In this document: one piece after another, positions 45,994-60,401 of the stretch | How positions within the stretch are numbered: the stretch's first letter is position 1 | How the letters are laid out: the number at the start of each line of letters is the position of its first letter | Assembly: GCF_003226555.1 (NCBI RefSeq) | Contig: NZ_QKQS01000023.1 | Location: 935,263 to 999,262, forward strand | Source: Rhodopseudomonas palustris | GTDB taxonomy: Bacteria; Pseudomonadota; Alphaproteobacteria; Rhizobiales; Xanthobacteraceae | DNA length: 64,000 nt | Direction of reading: 5' to 3' | Notes under the pieces: model-generated | The model's input: the letters and a program-made list of their open reading frames with translations, nothing else | Databases searched by the model: none | Told to the model about the DNA's origin: nothing | Made by a program: the position numbers and the translations under genes

Positions 45994-46518
45994 ATGACGA
46001 TGAAATACCTGTTCGCTGCTATGGCGTTCGCAGGCGCAATGATTGGCGCTGCGACCTTCGCGCATGCTGGCAAGGAATCGCCATTGTCCGCGAGCGGGCT
46101 GCCGGTGCCGCGATACGTCAGTCTTAAGTCCGATCACGTCAACGTCCGGGTCGGACCGACCAAAGACAACGATGTCGCCTGGGTCTATACCCGCGCCGGC
46201 CTGCCGGTCGAAGTCACCGCCGAATTCGAGAATTGGCGCCGGGTGCGCGATTCCGAGGGCGCCGAAGGGTGGGTGTATCACTCCCTGCTGTCCGGGCGCC
46301 GGACCGCCGTCGTCATCATGAAGGATAAGGACGATCTGGCGACCTTGTACGAGAGCGCCAATGCGGGCAGCGCGGTCGTCGCGCGACTGCAGGCCGGTGT
46401 GGTGGCGCAGGTCAAGCGTTGCGACATGAAGTGGTGCCGCATCACCGGCAGCGGTTTCGACGGCTGGATCGAGAAGCCGCAATTGTGGGGGGTCTACGCC
46501 GACGAGCAGGTCAACTGA
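45994..46518 (+). CDS. Exported bacterial SH3-domain protein
   Basis: A 174-residue exported protein. Residues 1-25 are a signal peptide (MAFAGAMIGAATFAHA). Two SH3b-like domains follow (YVSLKSDHVNVRVGPTKDNDVAWVYTRAGLPVEV, and DLATLYESANAGSAVVARLQAGVVAQVKRC), typical of proteins that bind peptidoglycan. AAAGAGG before the ATG supports the start. It faces irr; a perfect eight-base-pair hairpin (AGCCCGAG/CTCGGGCT, 46571-46597) lies between the two 3' ends. Confidence 0.85.
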   Translation: MTMKYLFAAMAFAGAMIGAATFAHAGKESPLSASGLPVPRYVSLKSDHVNVRVGPTKDNDVAWVYTRAGLPVEVTAEFENWRRVRDSEGAEGWVYHSLLSGRRTAVVIMKDKDDLATLYESANAGSAVVARLQAGVVAQVKRCDMKWCRITGSGFDGWIEKPQLWGVYADEQVN

Positions 46519-46570
46519 TCGACGGCTCAAGGCCCGTAGCCGCTACCAACGGGCCCGCGGGGCATGATAA

Positions 46571-46597
46571 AGCCCGAGAGCGACACGCCCTCGGGCT
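46571..46597. terminator. Hairpin between the SH3 and irr genes
   Basis: AGCCCGAG (46571-46578) and CTCGGGCT (46590-46597) form a perfect eight-base-pair stem between two convergent genes. It could act in both directions; no T run is clear. Confidence 0.55.
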
Positions 46598-46632
46598 CAA
46601 TTCATCACCAAGAATAGCTCCAAGAAGGGGCG

Positions 46633-47124
46633 TCAGCCCTTCCTTCGCAGCCGCACGACGACATCGACGCGGGCAATCTCGTATCCGTCGGGCACGTCCG
46701 GAGTCGCTTTCAGCTCGACTTCGGCGTTGGGGATGTCGATCAGCTCGTGGTTGTTCTCGAGATAGAAATGCTGGTGCGCCGACACGTTGGTGTCGAAATA
46801 GGTCTTGGTGCCGTCCACGCTGACCTGTCGGAGCAGCCCGACTTCCGTGAGCTGATTCAAGGTGTTGTAGACGGTCGCCAGAGACACCGGCACTTTGGCC
46901 TGACTGGCCTCTTCGTACAGCATTTCAGCGGTGAGGTGGCGGTCGCCCTTGCCGAACAGCAGCCAGCCGAGCGCCATGCGTTGCCGGGTCGGCCGCAGGC
47001 CGACCGACTGCAGCATCTCGTTGACGTCATGCCAGGGGCAGCCATTCAGATGCGGCTCGATATGCGAATGAGCCTCCTGAACTGGTTCCTCTCGCAAAAA
47101 AGCTACGTGTTCACCGACATCCAC
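46633..47124 (-). CDS. irr: Iron response regulator Irr (Fur family)
   Basis: A 163-residue Irr, the Fur-family regulator that in rhizobia and related bacteria represses haem synthesis and iron-storage genes and is degraded when haem is present. The haem regulatory motif GCPWHD places Cys at residue 29, the same number as in Bradyrhizobium Irr, which supports the GTG start at 47124. The DNA-binding domain is LRPTRQRMALGWLLFGKGDRHLTAEMLYEEA with VSLATVYNTLNQLTEVGLL; the second haem or metal site is HQHFYLENNHEL. It is divergent from fabA, an arrangement also known in Bradyrhizobium. Confidence 0.95.
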   Translation of the reverse strand: MDVGEHVAFLREEPVQEAHSHIEPHLNGCPWHDVNEMLQSVGLRPTRQRMALGWLLFGKGDRHLTAEMLYEEASQAKVPVSLATVYNTLNQLTEVGLLRQVSVDGTKTYFDTNVSAHQHFYLENNHELIDIPNAEVELKATPDVPDGYEIARVDVVVRLRRKG

Positions 47125-47380
47125 GATTGTTACCCCTGCCGTACCACAACCTGCACTGCATCTGATGAGTATAGGAAGCATTCGTTGTTGGTGCAAGCGC
47201 TTCGCAACTAGCATAGCTCGGTCGTTTTGCTTAAGTAAGGTTACGGAGGTGCCGCTAGGCGGGGCAGTATGCCTATGTTACAGACCCGCGCGCTCACCGG
47301 GCGCGTCCAGCGCCCACTCCTGGATTTCGCCGCGTGGGTAGCCAAATCCTCTCGATCGAATTTGAAGAAGGCATCGTCGC

Positions 47381-47908
47381 ATGCGGGACCGTCGTTCCAG
47401 CTACGAATATGAAGACCTGCTGGCCTGCGGCCGCGGAGAGCTGTTCGGTCCAGGCAACGCGCAGCTTCCGCTGCCGCCGATGCTGATGTTCGACCGTATC
47501 ACCACCATCACCGAGGACGGTGGCGAGTTCGGCAAGGGCCACATCCGCGCCGAGCTCGACGTCAATCCGGACCTTTGGTTTTTCGCCTGCCACTTCAAGA
47601 ACGATCCGGTGATGCCGGGCTGTCTCGGCCTCGATGCGATGTGGCAGATGGTCGGCTTCTTTCTCGGCTGGGTCGGCGGGGAAGGCCCCGGCCGCGCACT
47701 CGGCCTCGGGGAACTAAAGTTCACCGGCCAGGTGCTGCCGAACATCAGCAAGATCGTTTACAATGTCGACATCAAGCGGGTGATGCGCTCGAAGCTGTGG
47801 CTCGGCATTGCCGACGGCTGGCTTTCGGCCGACGACGAGATCATCTACCGCGCAAAGGACCTGAAAGTCGGTCTGTTCAAGCAGACGGCGCAGCCTGTTG
47901 GCGGTTAG
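47381..47908 (+). CDS. fabA: 3-hydroxydecanoyl-ACP dehydratase/isomerase FabA
   Basis: A 175-residue FabA. It dehydrates 3-hydroxydecanoyl-ACP and isomerises the product to cis-3-decenoyl-ACP, the branch point to unsaturated fatty acids. The catalytic His is in [17 protein letters not shown] and the catalytic Asp in [16 protein letters not shown]. It stands with fabB and fabI in the same order as in related bacteria and probably forms one transcript with fabB (68 bases between). Confidence 0.96.
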   Translation: MRDRRSSYEYEDLLACGRGELFGPGNAQLPLPPMLMFDRITTITEDGGEFGKGHIRAELDVNPDLWFFACHFKNDPVMPGCLGLDAMWQMVGFFLGWVGGEGPGRALGLGELKFTGQVLPNISKIVYNVDIKRVMRSKLWLGIADGWLSADDEIIYRAKDLKVGLFKQTAQPVGG

Positions 47909-47976
47909 CCGTTCGGCGAACCGCGATCGGGCGCGTTGCCGCCTGCCGACGACCATGGAATGAACGAGGCGATCAC

Positions 47977-49203
47977 ATGAGACGTGTTGTTGTCACCGGG
48001 ATGGGCATCGTCTCGTCGATTGGAAACAACACCCAGGAAGTCCTGGCGAGCCTGCACGACGCCAAGTCGGGCATTTCCCGTGCCGAAAAGCATGCCGAGC
48101 TGGGATTCCGCTCGCAGGTGCAGGGTGCGCCGACGCTGAACCCGGCCGACGTCGTCGATCGCCGCGCGATGCGCTTCCTCGGAGAAGGCGCGGCCTGGAA
48201 CCATGTCGCGATGGAGCAGGCGATCGCCGATTCCGGTCTGGAAGAGGCCGAGATTTCCAATCCGCGCACCGGCATCGTGATGGGCTCGGGCGGTCCGTCG
48301 GCCCGCACCATCGTCGAGGCCGCCGACATCACCCGCACCAAGGGCCCGAAGCGCGTCGGTCCGTTCGCAGTGCCGAAGGCGATGAGCTCGACCGCATCGG
48401 CGACGCTCGCCACCTGGTTCAAGATCAAGGGCGTCAACTACTCGATCTCCTCGGCTTGCGCGACCTCCAACCATTGCATCGGCAACGCCTATGAGCTGAT
48501 CCAGTGGGGCAAACAGGACGTGATGTTCGCCGGCGGCTGTGAGGAGCTCGACTGGTCGCTGTCGGTGCTGTTCGACGCGATGGGCGCGATGAGCTCGAAG
48601 TACAACGACACCCCGGCCACCGCCTCGCGTCCCTACGACGTCAGCCGCGACGGCTTCGTGATCGCCGGCGGCGCCGGCGTGCTGGTGCTTGAAGAGCTGG
48701 AACACGCCAAGGCGCGCGGCGCCAAGATCTACGGCGAGATCATCGGCTACGGCGCGACCAGCGACGGCTACGACATGGTGGCGCCGTCGGGCGAGGGCGC
48801 CGAGCGCTGCATGCAGATGGCGCTCGCGACCACCGGCGGCATCAAGATCGACTACATCAATCCGCACGCGACCTCGACCCCGGCCGGCGACGCGCCGGAG
48901 ATCGTCGCGATTCGCAACGTGTTCGGCACCGGCGACAAGTGCCCGCCGATCTCGGCCACCAAGGCGCTGACCGGCCACTCGCTCGGCGCCACCGGTGTGC
49001 AGGAGGCGATCTACTCGCTCTTGATGATGCAGAACGGCTTCATCTGCGAGAGCGCCCACATCACCGAACTCGACCCGGCCTTCGCCGACATGCCGATCGT
49101 CCGCAAGCGCATCGACAACGCCAAGCTCGGCGCCGTGCTGTCGAATTCCTTCGGCTTCGGCGGCACCAACGCGACGCTGGTTTTCAAGCGGCTGGAGGCG
49201 TGA
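47977..49203 (+). CDS. fabB: Beta-ketoacyl-ACP synthase I FabB
   Basis: A 408-residue condensing enzyme that elongates the unsaturated fatty acid branch. The catalytic triad is visible: Cys in [14 protein letters not shown], and His in [12 protein letters not shown] and [13 protein letters not shown]. The C-terminal [14 protein letters not shown] loop is standard. The ATG at 47977 opens the family N-terminus [16 protein letters not shown]. The gene is followed by a dispersed repeat before fabI. Confidence 0.96.
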   Translation: MRRVVVTGMGIVSSIGNNTQEVLASLHDAKSGISRAEKHAELGFRSQVQGAPTLNPADVVDRRAMRFLGEGAAWNHVAMEQAIADSGLEEAEISNPRTGIVMGSGGPSARTIVEAADITRTKGPKRVGPFAVPKAMSSTASATLATWFKIKGVNYSISSACATSNHCIGNAYELIQWGKQDVMFAGGCEELDWSLSVLFDAMGAMSSKYNDTPATASRPYDVSRDGFVIAGGAGVLVLEELEHAKARGAKIYGEIIGYGATSDGYDMVAPSGEGAERCMQMALATTGGIKIDYINPHATSTPAGDAPEIVAIRNVFGTGDKCPPISATKALTGHSLGATGVQEAIYSLLMMQNGFICESAHITELDPAFADMPIVRKRIDNAKLGAVLSNSFGFGGTNATLVFKRLEA

Positions 49204-49246
49204 TTTCTGTGGCTCTCGCCGGCCCGGCGAGATGCCATAACCATAT

Positions 49247-49353
49247 GCTACGCCCCTCATGGTGAGGAGGCGCCTGTTGGCGCCGTCTCGAACCATGAGT
49301 TGTTGACCGCTTCATCCTTCGAGACGCGCGCTGGCGCGCGCTCCTCAGGATGA
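49247..49353. repeat. Inverted repeat between fabB and fabI
   Basis: Arms CCCCTCATGGTGAGGAG and CTCCTCAGGATGAGG flank GGCGCC and GCGCGC turns plus CATCCTTCGAGAC, the same building blocks as in the element at 70-180. It separates fabB from fabI by 174 bases and may reduce readthrough. Confidence 0.65.
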
Positions 49354-49377
49354 GGTCCGAACCAGAGAGCGACGACA

Positions 49378-50178
49378 ATGCAAGGACTGATGCAGGGTAA
49401 GCGCGGGCTGATCATGGGCGTCGCCAACGACCATTCGATCGCCTGGGGGATGGCGAAGACGCTGCACGCGCACGGCGCTGAGCTCGCCTTCACCTATCAG
49501 GGCGAGGCGCTGGCGCGGAGGGTCAAGCCGCTGGCGCAGTCGCTGAATTCCGATCTGGTCCTGCCTTGCGACGTCGAAGACATCGCCAGCGTCGATGCGG
49601 TGTTCGACACGCTGAAGGACAAGTGGGGCAAGCTCGACTTCGTCATCCACGCGATCGGCTTCTCCGACAAGAACGAGCTGCGCGGCGAGTACATCGACAC
49701 CAGCCGCGCGAATTTCTCGCGCACCATGGTGATCTCCTGCTTCTCGTTTACCGAGGTGGCCAAGCGCGCTGCGGCGCTGATGCCGGACGGCGGCTCGATG
49801 ATCACGCTGACCTTCGGCGCGTCTGAACGCGCGATGCCGAACTACAACGTGATGGGTCTTGCCAAGGCCGCGCTGGAAGCCAGCGTGCGCTATCTCGCTT
49901 GCGATCTGGGCCCGAAGGGAATCCGCGTCAACGCGGTGTCGGCCGGTCCGGTGCGGACCCTGGCCGGCGCCGGTATCGGTGATTCACGTGCGATGTTCGG
50001 CTTCATGGAAAAGCACTCGCCACTCGGCCGCGGCGTGACGCTGGAAGAACTCGGCGGCTCGGCGCTGTATCTGTTGTCGGATCTGTCCGGCGGCGTCACC
50101 GGCGAAACTCACTACGTCGATTCCGGCTACAACATCGTGTTGATGCCGAAGCCGAGCGCGCTCAAGGCCGACGAGTAG
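49378..50178 (+). CDS. fabI: NADH-dependent enoyl-ACP reductase FabI
   Basis: A 266-residue enoyl-ACP reductase, the last step of each fatty acid elongation round. It aligns closely with E. coli FabI: GLIMGVANDHSIAWGMAK at the cofactor site, HAIGFSDK and the catalytic Tyr156 and Lys163 in RAMPNYNVMGLAKAALEA. The position of E. coli Tyr146 is Phe146 here (TLTFGASERA). This may be one of two FabI-type proteins, as in some rhizobia. It is probably cotranscribed or co-regulated with fabA-fabB. Confidence 0.94.
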   Translation: MQGLMQGKRGLIMGVANDHSIAWGMAKTLHAHGAELAFTYQGEALARRVKPLAQSLNSDLVLPCDVEDIASVDAVFDTLKDKWGKLDFVIHAIGFSDKNELRGEYIDTSRANFSRTMVISCFSFTEVAKRAAALMPDGGSMITLTFGASERAMPNYNVMGLAKAALEASVRYLACDLGPKGIRVNAVSAGPVRTLAGAGIGDSRAMFGFMEKHSPLGRGVTLEELGGSALYLLSDLSGGVTGETHYVDSGYNIVLMPKPSALKADE

Positions 50179-50328
50179 TTTCTCGTTCGATCTTTGCTGC
50201 CGTCATTCCGCGCAGGCGGGATCCGGTATTCCGCGGCCGGCGTATCGTTGCGCAGAGGCTCTGGAAGACGGGTTCGCTGCTCGAGCCGACGATGACGCAT
50301 AGCTCGTTGCAGAAATCGTGCTGATACG

Positions 50329-50357
50329 AAAAGGGCGGCCCGGAGGAGGCCGCCCTT
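50329..50357 (-). terminator. Intrinsic terminator of katG
   Basis: On the minus strand GGGCGGCC, a seven-base loop and GGCCGCCC are followed by TTTTC (complement of 50329-50332). The hairpin begins about 25 bases after the katG stop. Confidence 0.75.
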
Positions 50358-50381
50358 CGCGTAGCTCGATTGGTCGCCGGC

Positions 50382-52849
<2,468 letters not shown>

Positions 52850-53791
52850 ATGCTCACGCTGCGCCAGCTTCGCTATCTGTCGGCTTTGGCCCGGCACGGC
52901 CATTTCGGCCGCGCCGCCGATTCCTGCTCGGTAACCCAGCCGGCACTGTCGATGCAGATCGCCGAGCTGGAGCGAACGCTCGGGGTCAAAGTGGTGGAGC
53001 GTCGGCCGGGCGAGGTGTTCCTCACCGACATTGGCCGAGAAATCGCCCGCCGCGCCGAAGAGGTGCTGGCCGCGACCCGCGATCTGGTCGATTTCGCCCG
53101 CCACCGGGCCAAACCCCTCACCGGGAGGCTCAGCCTCGGGGTGATTCCATCGCTTGCGCCGTATCTGCTGCCGAAGGTGCTGCCGCTGTTGCAGCAGCGC
53201 TTCCCGGAGCTGCGGCTGGAGCTGCGCGAAAGCCAGACCCGGCCGCTGGTCTCCGACGTTGTCAGCGGCGTGCTCGACGCGGCGCTGCTGGCGCTTCCCG
53301 CCGGCCATTCCGATCTCGACGCCATCGCACTGTTCGACGATCCGTTCCTGCTCGCGGTGCCGGCCGCCGATCCGCGCTCGGAAGAGACGCCGATCGGCAT
53401 CGAGGCGATCGACCAGTCGCGGCTGATCCTGCTGGAAGACGGCCACTGCCTGCGCGACCAAGCGCTGGCGTTCTGCGCGACCGCGCGCAATCGCGGCATT
53501 CAAATGGGGAGCGCCGGCACCGCCAGCTTCGGCGCCTCCAGCCTCACCACCGTGATCCAGATGGTCGCGGGCGGTTACGGCGTCACGCTGATTCCGCAGA
53601 TCGCCGCAGAGGTCGAGCGCCGCGATTCGCGGGTGAAGTTTCTGCGGCTTCGCCGGCCGCAGCCGGGCCGCAGCGTCGGCCTCGTGTTCCGCAAGACCTC
53701 TCCACGCCGCAGTGATTTTGCAGCCTTCGGAGAGGTGGTGAAATCCGGCGTCGGAGGTGGTGTCTCGGCGGAGACTGCGGAAGTGGCCTGA
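52850..53791 (+). CDS. oxyR: Hydrogen peroxide-sensing regulator OxyR
   Basis: A 313-residue LysR-type regulator. The N-terminal winged helix covers residues 1-65 (MLTLRQLRYLSALARHGHFGRAADSCSVTQPALS). The sensor part has the redox pair as LLEDGHCLRDQALAFC, with nine positions between the two cysteines as in E. coli Cys199/Cys208. Peroxide should form a disulfide there and activate katG, which is divergent. The C-terminus carries a Gly/Ala-rich extension of about 10 residues. Confidence 0.95.
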   Translation: MLTLRQLRYLSALARHGHFGRAADSCSVTQPALSMQIAELERTLGVKVVERRPGEVFLTDIGREIARRAEEVLAATRDLVDFARHRAKPLTGRLSLGVIPSLAPYLLPKVLPLLQQRFPELRLELRESQTRPLVSDVVSGVLDAALLALPAGHSDLDAIALFDDPFLLAVPAADPRSEETPIGIEAIDQSRLILLEDGHCLRDQALAFCATARNRGIQMGSAGTASFGASSLTTVIQMVAGGYGVTLIPQIAAEVERRDSRVKFLRLRRPQPGRSVGLVFRKTSPRRSDFAAFGEVVKSGVGGGVSAETAEVA

Positions 53792-53804
53792 CGAGACGTC
53801 GTCG

Positions 53805-55487
53805 TCAGGCCGCGATGGCGGCCGCTTCCGCAGCGGCGCGCTGCATGCTCGACGACATCTCGCTGGTGACGGTGCTCTGCTCCTCGACGGCGGCGGCGGT
53901 CGAATTGACGTACTCGCTGACGTTCTGGATCGCACTCTTGATCTTGCCGAGCGCGCCGACAACGTCGCCGGAGATCCCAGTCAGATTGCCGATCTCGGTG
54001 CCGATCCTGTCGGTCGCCTGTTTGGCCTGCGTGGCGAGGTTCTTGACCTCGGCTGCGACCACCGCAAAGCCGCGGCCGGCTTCGCCCGCGCGGGCCGATT
54101 CGATGGTGGCATTAAGCGCCAGCAGGTTGATCTGGCCCGTGATGTGGTTGATCAGCTCGACGATACCGCTCATCGCCTGGGCGGCGTTGTTGAGCTGATT
54201 GGCCTGGCTGTCGGCGGCATCGACTTCGCCGACGGCATTCAGCGCAGTCTGCCGCGATTTGGTCATGGCCTCGGAGATTTCCCGCACCGACGCGTTCAGT
54301 TCCTCCGCGCCGGCGGCGACCGATTCCATCATGGTGCGGACTCGCTCATTGCCCAGCCGGGTCAGGACCTGCCGGGTGGTATCGGTGGCGTACTTCACCA
54401 CCTTGAACGGGCGCCCATTGAGATCGAGGATCGGGTTGTAGGAAGCTTGAATCCAGACCTCCTTGCCGCCTTTGCCGATCCGCTTGTATTCGCCGGCCTG
54501 GTAATCGCCCCGGCGCAGCGCCGACCAGAACTCGCGATAGGCGGCCCCCTCGCGCTCGTCGGACGACATGAACATGCTGTGATGCCGGCCCTTGATCTCG
54601 GCCAGCGTATATCCGAGCGCGTGCAGGAAGTTGTCGTTGGCGTCGAGCACGGTGCCGTCGATCGAGAATTCGATCACCGCCTGCGACTTGCGGATCGCGT
54701 CGATCTGGCCGGAGAAGTCGGCGTTCTTCAGCTTCTGCTCAGTCACATCGGTGGCGTATTTCACGACCTTGAACGGCTTGCCGCGGCCGTCGAGGATCGG
54801 GTTGTAGGACGCCAGGATCCAGACCTCCTTGCCGCCTTTGCCGATCCGCTTGAATTCGCCGGGGAAGTATTCACCTCGGTTGAGCCGCGCCCAGAACTCG
54901 CGATAGTCGCTGCCGTCGCGCACCGAGGGCTCGATGAACATGCTGTGATTCTTGCCCTTGATCTCGCCGAGCGAGTAACCGAGCGTCGCCAGAAAGTTCT
55001 CGTTGGCGGTGAGGATCGTACCGTCCATCGCGAATTCGATCACCGCCTGGGCGCGGTCGATCGCTGCGAGCTTGCCGGTTTCCTCGAGAGACTGTGTTTT
55101 GGCCGCGGTGATGTCGGCGGCGAATTTGACGACCCCGCAAGGCTTGCCGCTCTTGTCGAAGATCGGATTGTAAGACGCCTGGATCCAGACGTCGCGACTG
55201 CCTTTGCCGATGCGGCGGAATTCGCCGGACTGGAATTGTCCGGAACGGAGCGCTGCCCAGAAGTCGCGATAGGCCGCGCTGTCATGCTCGGCCGGATCGA
55301 CGAACATCCGGTGATGCTTGCCCTTGATCTCGGCCAGAGAGTAGCCAAGCGTCGACAGGAAGTTGTCGTTGGCGTCGATGACCTTGCCGTCGAGATCGAA
55401 CTCAATCACAGCCTGGGACCGGTTGATCGCCGCGACCATAGCTTTGTCGGCATCGAACGCCGCGCCGCGCTTGGAAAACGGAAACAT
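53805..55487 (-). CDS. Soluble methyl-accepting chemotaxis protein with three PAS domains
   Basis: A 560-residue chemoreceptor without a membrane segment. Residues 22-138, 144-260 and 266-382 are three consecutive PAS domains of about 122 residues, so similar (for example [18 protein letters not shown] in the third against [18 protein letters not shown] in the second) that they must come from recent tandem duplication. Residues 385-560 are a methyl-accepting signalling domain with the hairpin tip [33 protein letters not shown]. Such cytoplasmic receptors bind CheA/CheW and may sense redox state or haem- or flavin-bound ligands; the cofactor is not evident. GAGG ten bases upstream supports the start. 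It faces oxyR, 13 bases between the stops. Confidence 0.92.
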   Translation of the reverse strand: MFPFSKRGAAFDADKAMVAAINRSQAVIEFDLDGKVIDANDNFLSTLGYSLAEIKGKHHRMFVDPAEHDSAAYRDFWAALRSGQFQSGEFRRIGKGSRDVWIQASYNPIFDKSGKPCGVVKFAADITAAKTQSLEETGKLAAIDRAQAVIEFAMDGTILTANENFLATLGYSLGEIKGKNHSMFIEPSVRDGSDYREFWARLNRGEYFPGEFKRIGKGGKEVWILASYNPILDGRGKPFKVVKYATDVTEQKLKNADFSGQIDAIRKSQAVIEFSIDGTVLDANDNFLHALGYTLAEIKGRHHSMFMSSDEREGAAYREFWSALRRGDYQAGEYKRIGKGGKEVWIQASYNPILDLNGRPFKVVKYATDTTRQVLTRLGNERVRTMMESVAAGAEELNASVREISEAMTKSRQTALNAVGEVDAADSQANQLNNAAQAMSGIVELINHITGQINLLALNATIESARAGEAGRGFAVVAAEVKNLATQAKQATDRIGTEIGNLTGISGDVVGALGKIKSAIQNVSEYVNSTAAAVEEQSTVTSEMSSSMQRAAAEAAAIAA

Positions 55488-55921
55488 TCAAGGGACCTCA
55501 TGCTGGTGCAGGGACGAAGACGCCGTCGAGCCGGTCATCGCAGTAAGCCATCTCGCTCGTCGCGCAACCAATGTCCCATCAGAGGTTTAACGTTCAACTA
55601 GCTTCGTTCTGATGATCGCTGCTCAGTTTGTGAACCGGCATTTTCTCGGTTTAAGTAATTGGAACCTCCGGCAGACGAGCGCGCTCGGCGAATTCAACCT
55701 TGAGCTGTCGCCAGCCTACAAACACATGAAATGATGCACGTCATAAGTGTACGTTCCTAGGAAAACTACGAGGAGAGTGTCTCGCGTTCCCCGAGCTTCG
55801 AATCATGTGGCAAACCGACGCGGTGCATCGCGAGCAGCTATCTTGTCGACCAGGCAAGACAAAAAAGGGGCGGCCTTTCGGCCGCCCCCCGACGATCTAC
55901 TGATCGCTTTGTCGAACTGAA
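55488..55921. other. Intergenic region between MCP and pnp
   Basis: A 434-base gap containing the MCP leader on the minus strand and the pnp terminator (55861-55889). The middle (55600-55790) is relatively A/T-rich and probably carries the MCP promoter. No gene or repeat was found. Confidence 0.5.
55861..55889 (-). terminator. Intrinsic terminator after pnp
   Basis: On the minus strand GGGGCGGCC, a GAAA loop and GGCCGCCCC form a nine-base-pair stem followed by TTTTTT (complement of 55861-55866). This is a strong terminator of the nusA-to-pnp operon. Confidence 0.9.
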
Positions 55922-58078
<2,157 letters not shown>

Positions 58079-58448
58079 CGGATCCTTCTTTCATACGGAT
58101 GCCGAGCAGACCGGGCGCCAGATACCAAAAGACCATGCCAAGATGGCCGGACGCTGGCAGCGAAGCGTGCACAGCGTCCGGCGATCCTGCCATGGTCTTG
58201 AGGTGGGAATGGCGCTCGGTCCTCCCGGGTGCGGGATCGCGACCACCCTTGGTCGCCGTCCCCGCGGAGCGGGCCTTGGGCCCGTTGACGGCCCAGCCGC
58301 CGGATGCGGCTGAGCGAAACACACTGAGCCAAACACACTCAGCGAAAACACACGGGCGAATTCGTTCACACCCGTGTGGTGGTTCGGCCGGCGCGGCGGA
58401 TTGGAAGCGGCGCACCGCGTCCAGGCCGCAGCCGGCGGACGCGATCGA
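58079..58448. other. rpsO-pnp intergenic leader region
   Basis: The 370-base gap between rpsO and pnp contains a 71-base imperfect hairpin (58129-58199) and several GC-rich shorter hairpins (for example CAGCCG/CGGCTG near 58300 and GGCGACC/GGTCGCC near 58240). It carries no gene. Confidence 0.65.
58129..58199 (-). promoter_or_regulatory. pnp leader hairpin, likely RNase III/PNPase autoregulation site
   Basis: AAGACCATG...GCCGGACGCT (58129-58155) pairs with AGCGTCCGGC...CATGGTCTT (58173-58199): two perfect helices of nine and ten base pairs joined by a nearly complementary segment, loop 17 bases. It is 51 bases upstream of the pnp start. In E. coli a similar leader helix is cut by RNase III and PNPase then represses its own translation. 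Confidence 0.65.
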
Positions 58449-58718
58449 TCAGCGACGAATGCCGTGCTTCTCGAGCAGCGCCTTGTAACGCGCCTCGTCC
58501 TTCTTCTTGACGTAGTCGAGAAGCGAACGGCGCGTCGACACCAGCTTCAACAGCCCGCGACGCGAGTGGTTGTCCTTGGTGTGGGTCTTGAAATGCGCGG
58601 TGAGGTTGGCGATGCGTTCCGACAGGATCGCGATCTGAACCTCGGGCGAACCGGTATCACCGGCCTTGACGGCATTGGTCTTGATGACTTCCGCTTTGCG
58701 TTCTGCGGCAATCGACAT
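58449..58718 (-). CDS. rpsO: 30S ribosomal protein S15
   Basis: An 89-residue S15. The sequence is that of the family throughout: [59 protein letters not shown] and [28 protein letters not shown]. It binds 16S rRNA in the platform. truB ends two bases upstream of its ATG, so the two are coupled in the operon. Confidence 0.98.
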   Translation of the reverse strand: MSIAAERKAEVIKTNAVKAGDTGSPEVQIAILSERIANLTAHFKTHTKDNHSRRGLLKLVSTRRSLLDYVKKKDEARYKALLEKHGIRR

Positions 58719-58720
58719 CG

Positions 58721-59815
58721 TCAGTTACTTTCCTTGGCGACGGGACTGGCGGTCAGTCCCGAGAGGTTGAACACACGCTTGGGGATGAGTTCGCCGTTGC
58801 CGAGCTCGGCGAGGGCCAGAAGCCGGCCTGCCACCGTGACATAGACTGTGCCGCTGCAATGAGGCGCATCCCGTCCGCGCAACAAAACGGCCTGACCCCG
58901 ATGGAGCCTTGCCGCATCCGCCCGTGTGACGGCCAGTGCCGGGATGTCGTCCAGCGCGGTCTCAACGGGCAGTAGCGCGTCGGCGAGGCTACCCTCGCCG
59001 GACGCGGCTCTATCGCACAAAGCCTGCAATTCTTCCAGCGGAATCATGTCGGCCTCGTCGAACGGGCCGCACAGCGTCCGGCGCAGCGCGCAGATATGGC
59101 CGTAGCAGCCGAGCAAACGGCCCATGTCGCGCGCCAAAGCACGCACATAGGTCCCCTTTCCGCACTCCGCCTCGAACACCGACTGACCGTTATCTCCATG
59201 ATCAACCAGGGTTAATTCGTGGATCTCGACCGGCCGCGGAACCAGCGGCACGACTTCGCCGTCGCGGGCCAGGTCGTAGGCGCGCTCGCCCTGGATCTTC
59301 ACGGCCGAATATTGCGGCGGAATCTGTTCGATCACGCCGGTAAAGCGCGGCAACAGCGCCATCACCGCCTCGGCCGTGGGCCGGTCGGGGCTGGTCGCGA
59401 CCGCGCGTCCCTCGGTGTCGTCGGTATCCCGTTCTTCGCCCCAGGCCACGGTGAACCGATAGCGCTTGCGGCCGTCCATCACGAACGGCACCGTCTTGGT
59501 CGCCTCACCCATGGCGATCGGAAGGCCGCCGGAGGCCAGCGGATCAAGGGTGCCGGCATGGCCGGCGCGTTTGGCCGAAAACAGGCGCTTCACCACAGCG
59601 ACAGCCTGGGTCGAGGTCATGCCGATCGGCTTGTCGAGCACCACCCAGCCATGGACGTCGCGCTTGTCACGGCGCGGCTGTTTGCCGCCGCGGGATCCAT
59701 TGCGCGGGTCGTTGTTGTCGCGCGGCTTGCGCTCCGGCAGTGCGGCGGGGGTGTCGGCGCCGGCGTGCTGCACGTCGTGCGGGGCGAGCAGGGCGTCGGG
59801 GGTGGTCACGGTCAT
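58721..59815 (-). CDS. truB: tRNA pseudouridine-55 synthase
   Basis: A 364-residue TruB that makes pseudouridine 55 in the T loop of tRNAs. The catalytic Asp is in [20 protein letters not shown]; other pieces are [38 protein letters not shown] and [14 protein letters not shown]. The C-terminal PUA-like part follows. Residues 1-50 form a charged N-terminal extension ([20 protein letters not shown]) usual in this group. ATG 59815 overlaps the stop of rbfA as TGATG; a TTG directly upstream is not needed. Confidence 0.96.
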   Translation of the reverse strand: MTVTTPDALLAPHDVQHAGADTPAALPERKPRDNNDPRNGSRGGKQPRRDKRDVHGWVVLDKPIGMTSTQAVAVVKRLFSAKRAGHAGTLDPLASGGLPIAMGEATKTVPFVMDGRKRYRFTVAWGEERDTDDTEGRAVATSPDRPTAEAVMALLPRFTGVIEQIPPQYSAVKIQGERAYDLARDGEVVPLVPRPVEIHELTLVDHGDNGQSVFEAECGKGTYVRALARDMGRLLGCYGHICALRRTLCGPFDEADMIPLEELQALCDRAASGEGSLADALLPVETALDDIPALAVTRADAARLHRGQAVLLRGRDAPHCSGTVYVTVAGRLLALAELGNGELIPKRVFNLSGLTASPVAKESN

Positions 59816-60228
59816 CAATCCTGGTCCGAATTCGGTTCGAGGTCTTTCTGGACTGCCGGCGAACGCAGCAGTTTGTCGATCCGCTCCGCTTCGGCGAAAC
59901 GCTCGTCGATGCGGAAGCGGAGTTCCGGGGCGAATTTCAAATTGACGCGGTGGGCGATCTCACCGCGCAGGAAGCGCTTGTGATGCTCGAGCGCGTCCAG
60001 AACGAGCTTCTCGTCGCGGCCGCCGAGCGGCATCACGTAGACGGTCGCGAGCTTGAGGTCCGGCGACATCCGGACTTCCGGCACGGTGACGAGGTGGCTT
60101 TCGAGCACGGGGTCGTGCACGCCGCCCTGGGAGAGGATTTCGGCCACGGCGTGGCGGATGAGCTCGCCGACGCGCAGCGAGCGAGTCGAACCGCCGGGCG
60201 GGGCACTCTTCTGATGATCGCGAGACAT
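59815..60228 (-). CDS. rbfA: Ribosome-binding factor A
   Basis: A 137-residue RbfA that assists 30S maturation and 16S 5'-end processing. It has the KH-like core [47 protein letters not shown] and the later [23 protein letters not shown]. The stop is fused with the truB start. Its ATG is 173 bases downstream of the infB stop; that gap holds the hairpin GCCGTCATGCCCGCGACGGG/TCGCGGGCATG (60241-60276 area). Confidence 0.96.
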   Translation of the reverse strand: MSRDHQKSAPPGGSTRSLRVGELIRHAVAEILSQGGVHDPVLESHLVTVPEVRMSPDLKLATVYVMPLGGRDEKLVLDALEHHKRFLRGEIAHRVNLKFAPELRFRIDERFAEAERIDKLLRSPAVQKDLEPNSDQD

Positions 60229-60401
60229 GACGTTCTTTCAAACACTGCCGTCATGCCCGCGACGGGTCGCGGGCATGCAGGTCTTCGATGGGGCAAAGCA
60301 AGACGTGGATGGCCGGGACCTATTCGCGAAGGCATGCTTCGCGCTTGAGCCCGGCCACGACGTCTCAGTTCAATCGAGCGTCTCGGCTGTAAGAATCGGA
60401 C

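Noticed and set aside
47125-47214. Longer Irr beginning with MLVAKRLHQQ
   Set aside because: The GTG at 47124 gives 163 residues and puts the haem motif Cys at position 29, as in the characterised Bradyrhizobium protein.
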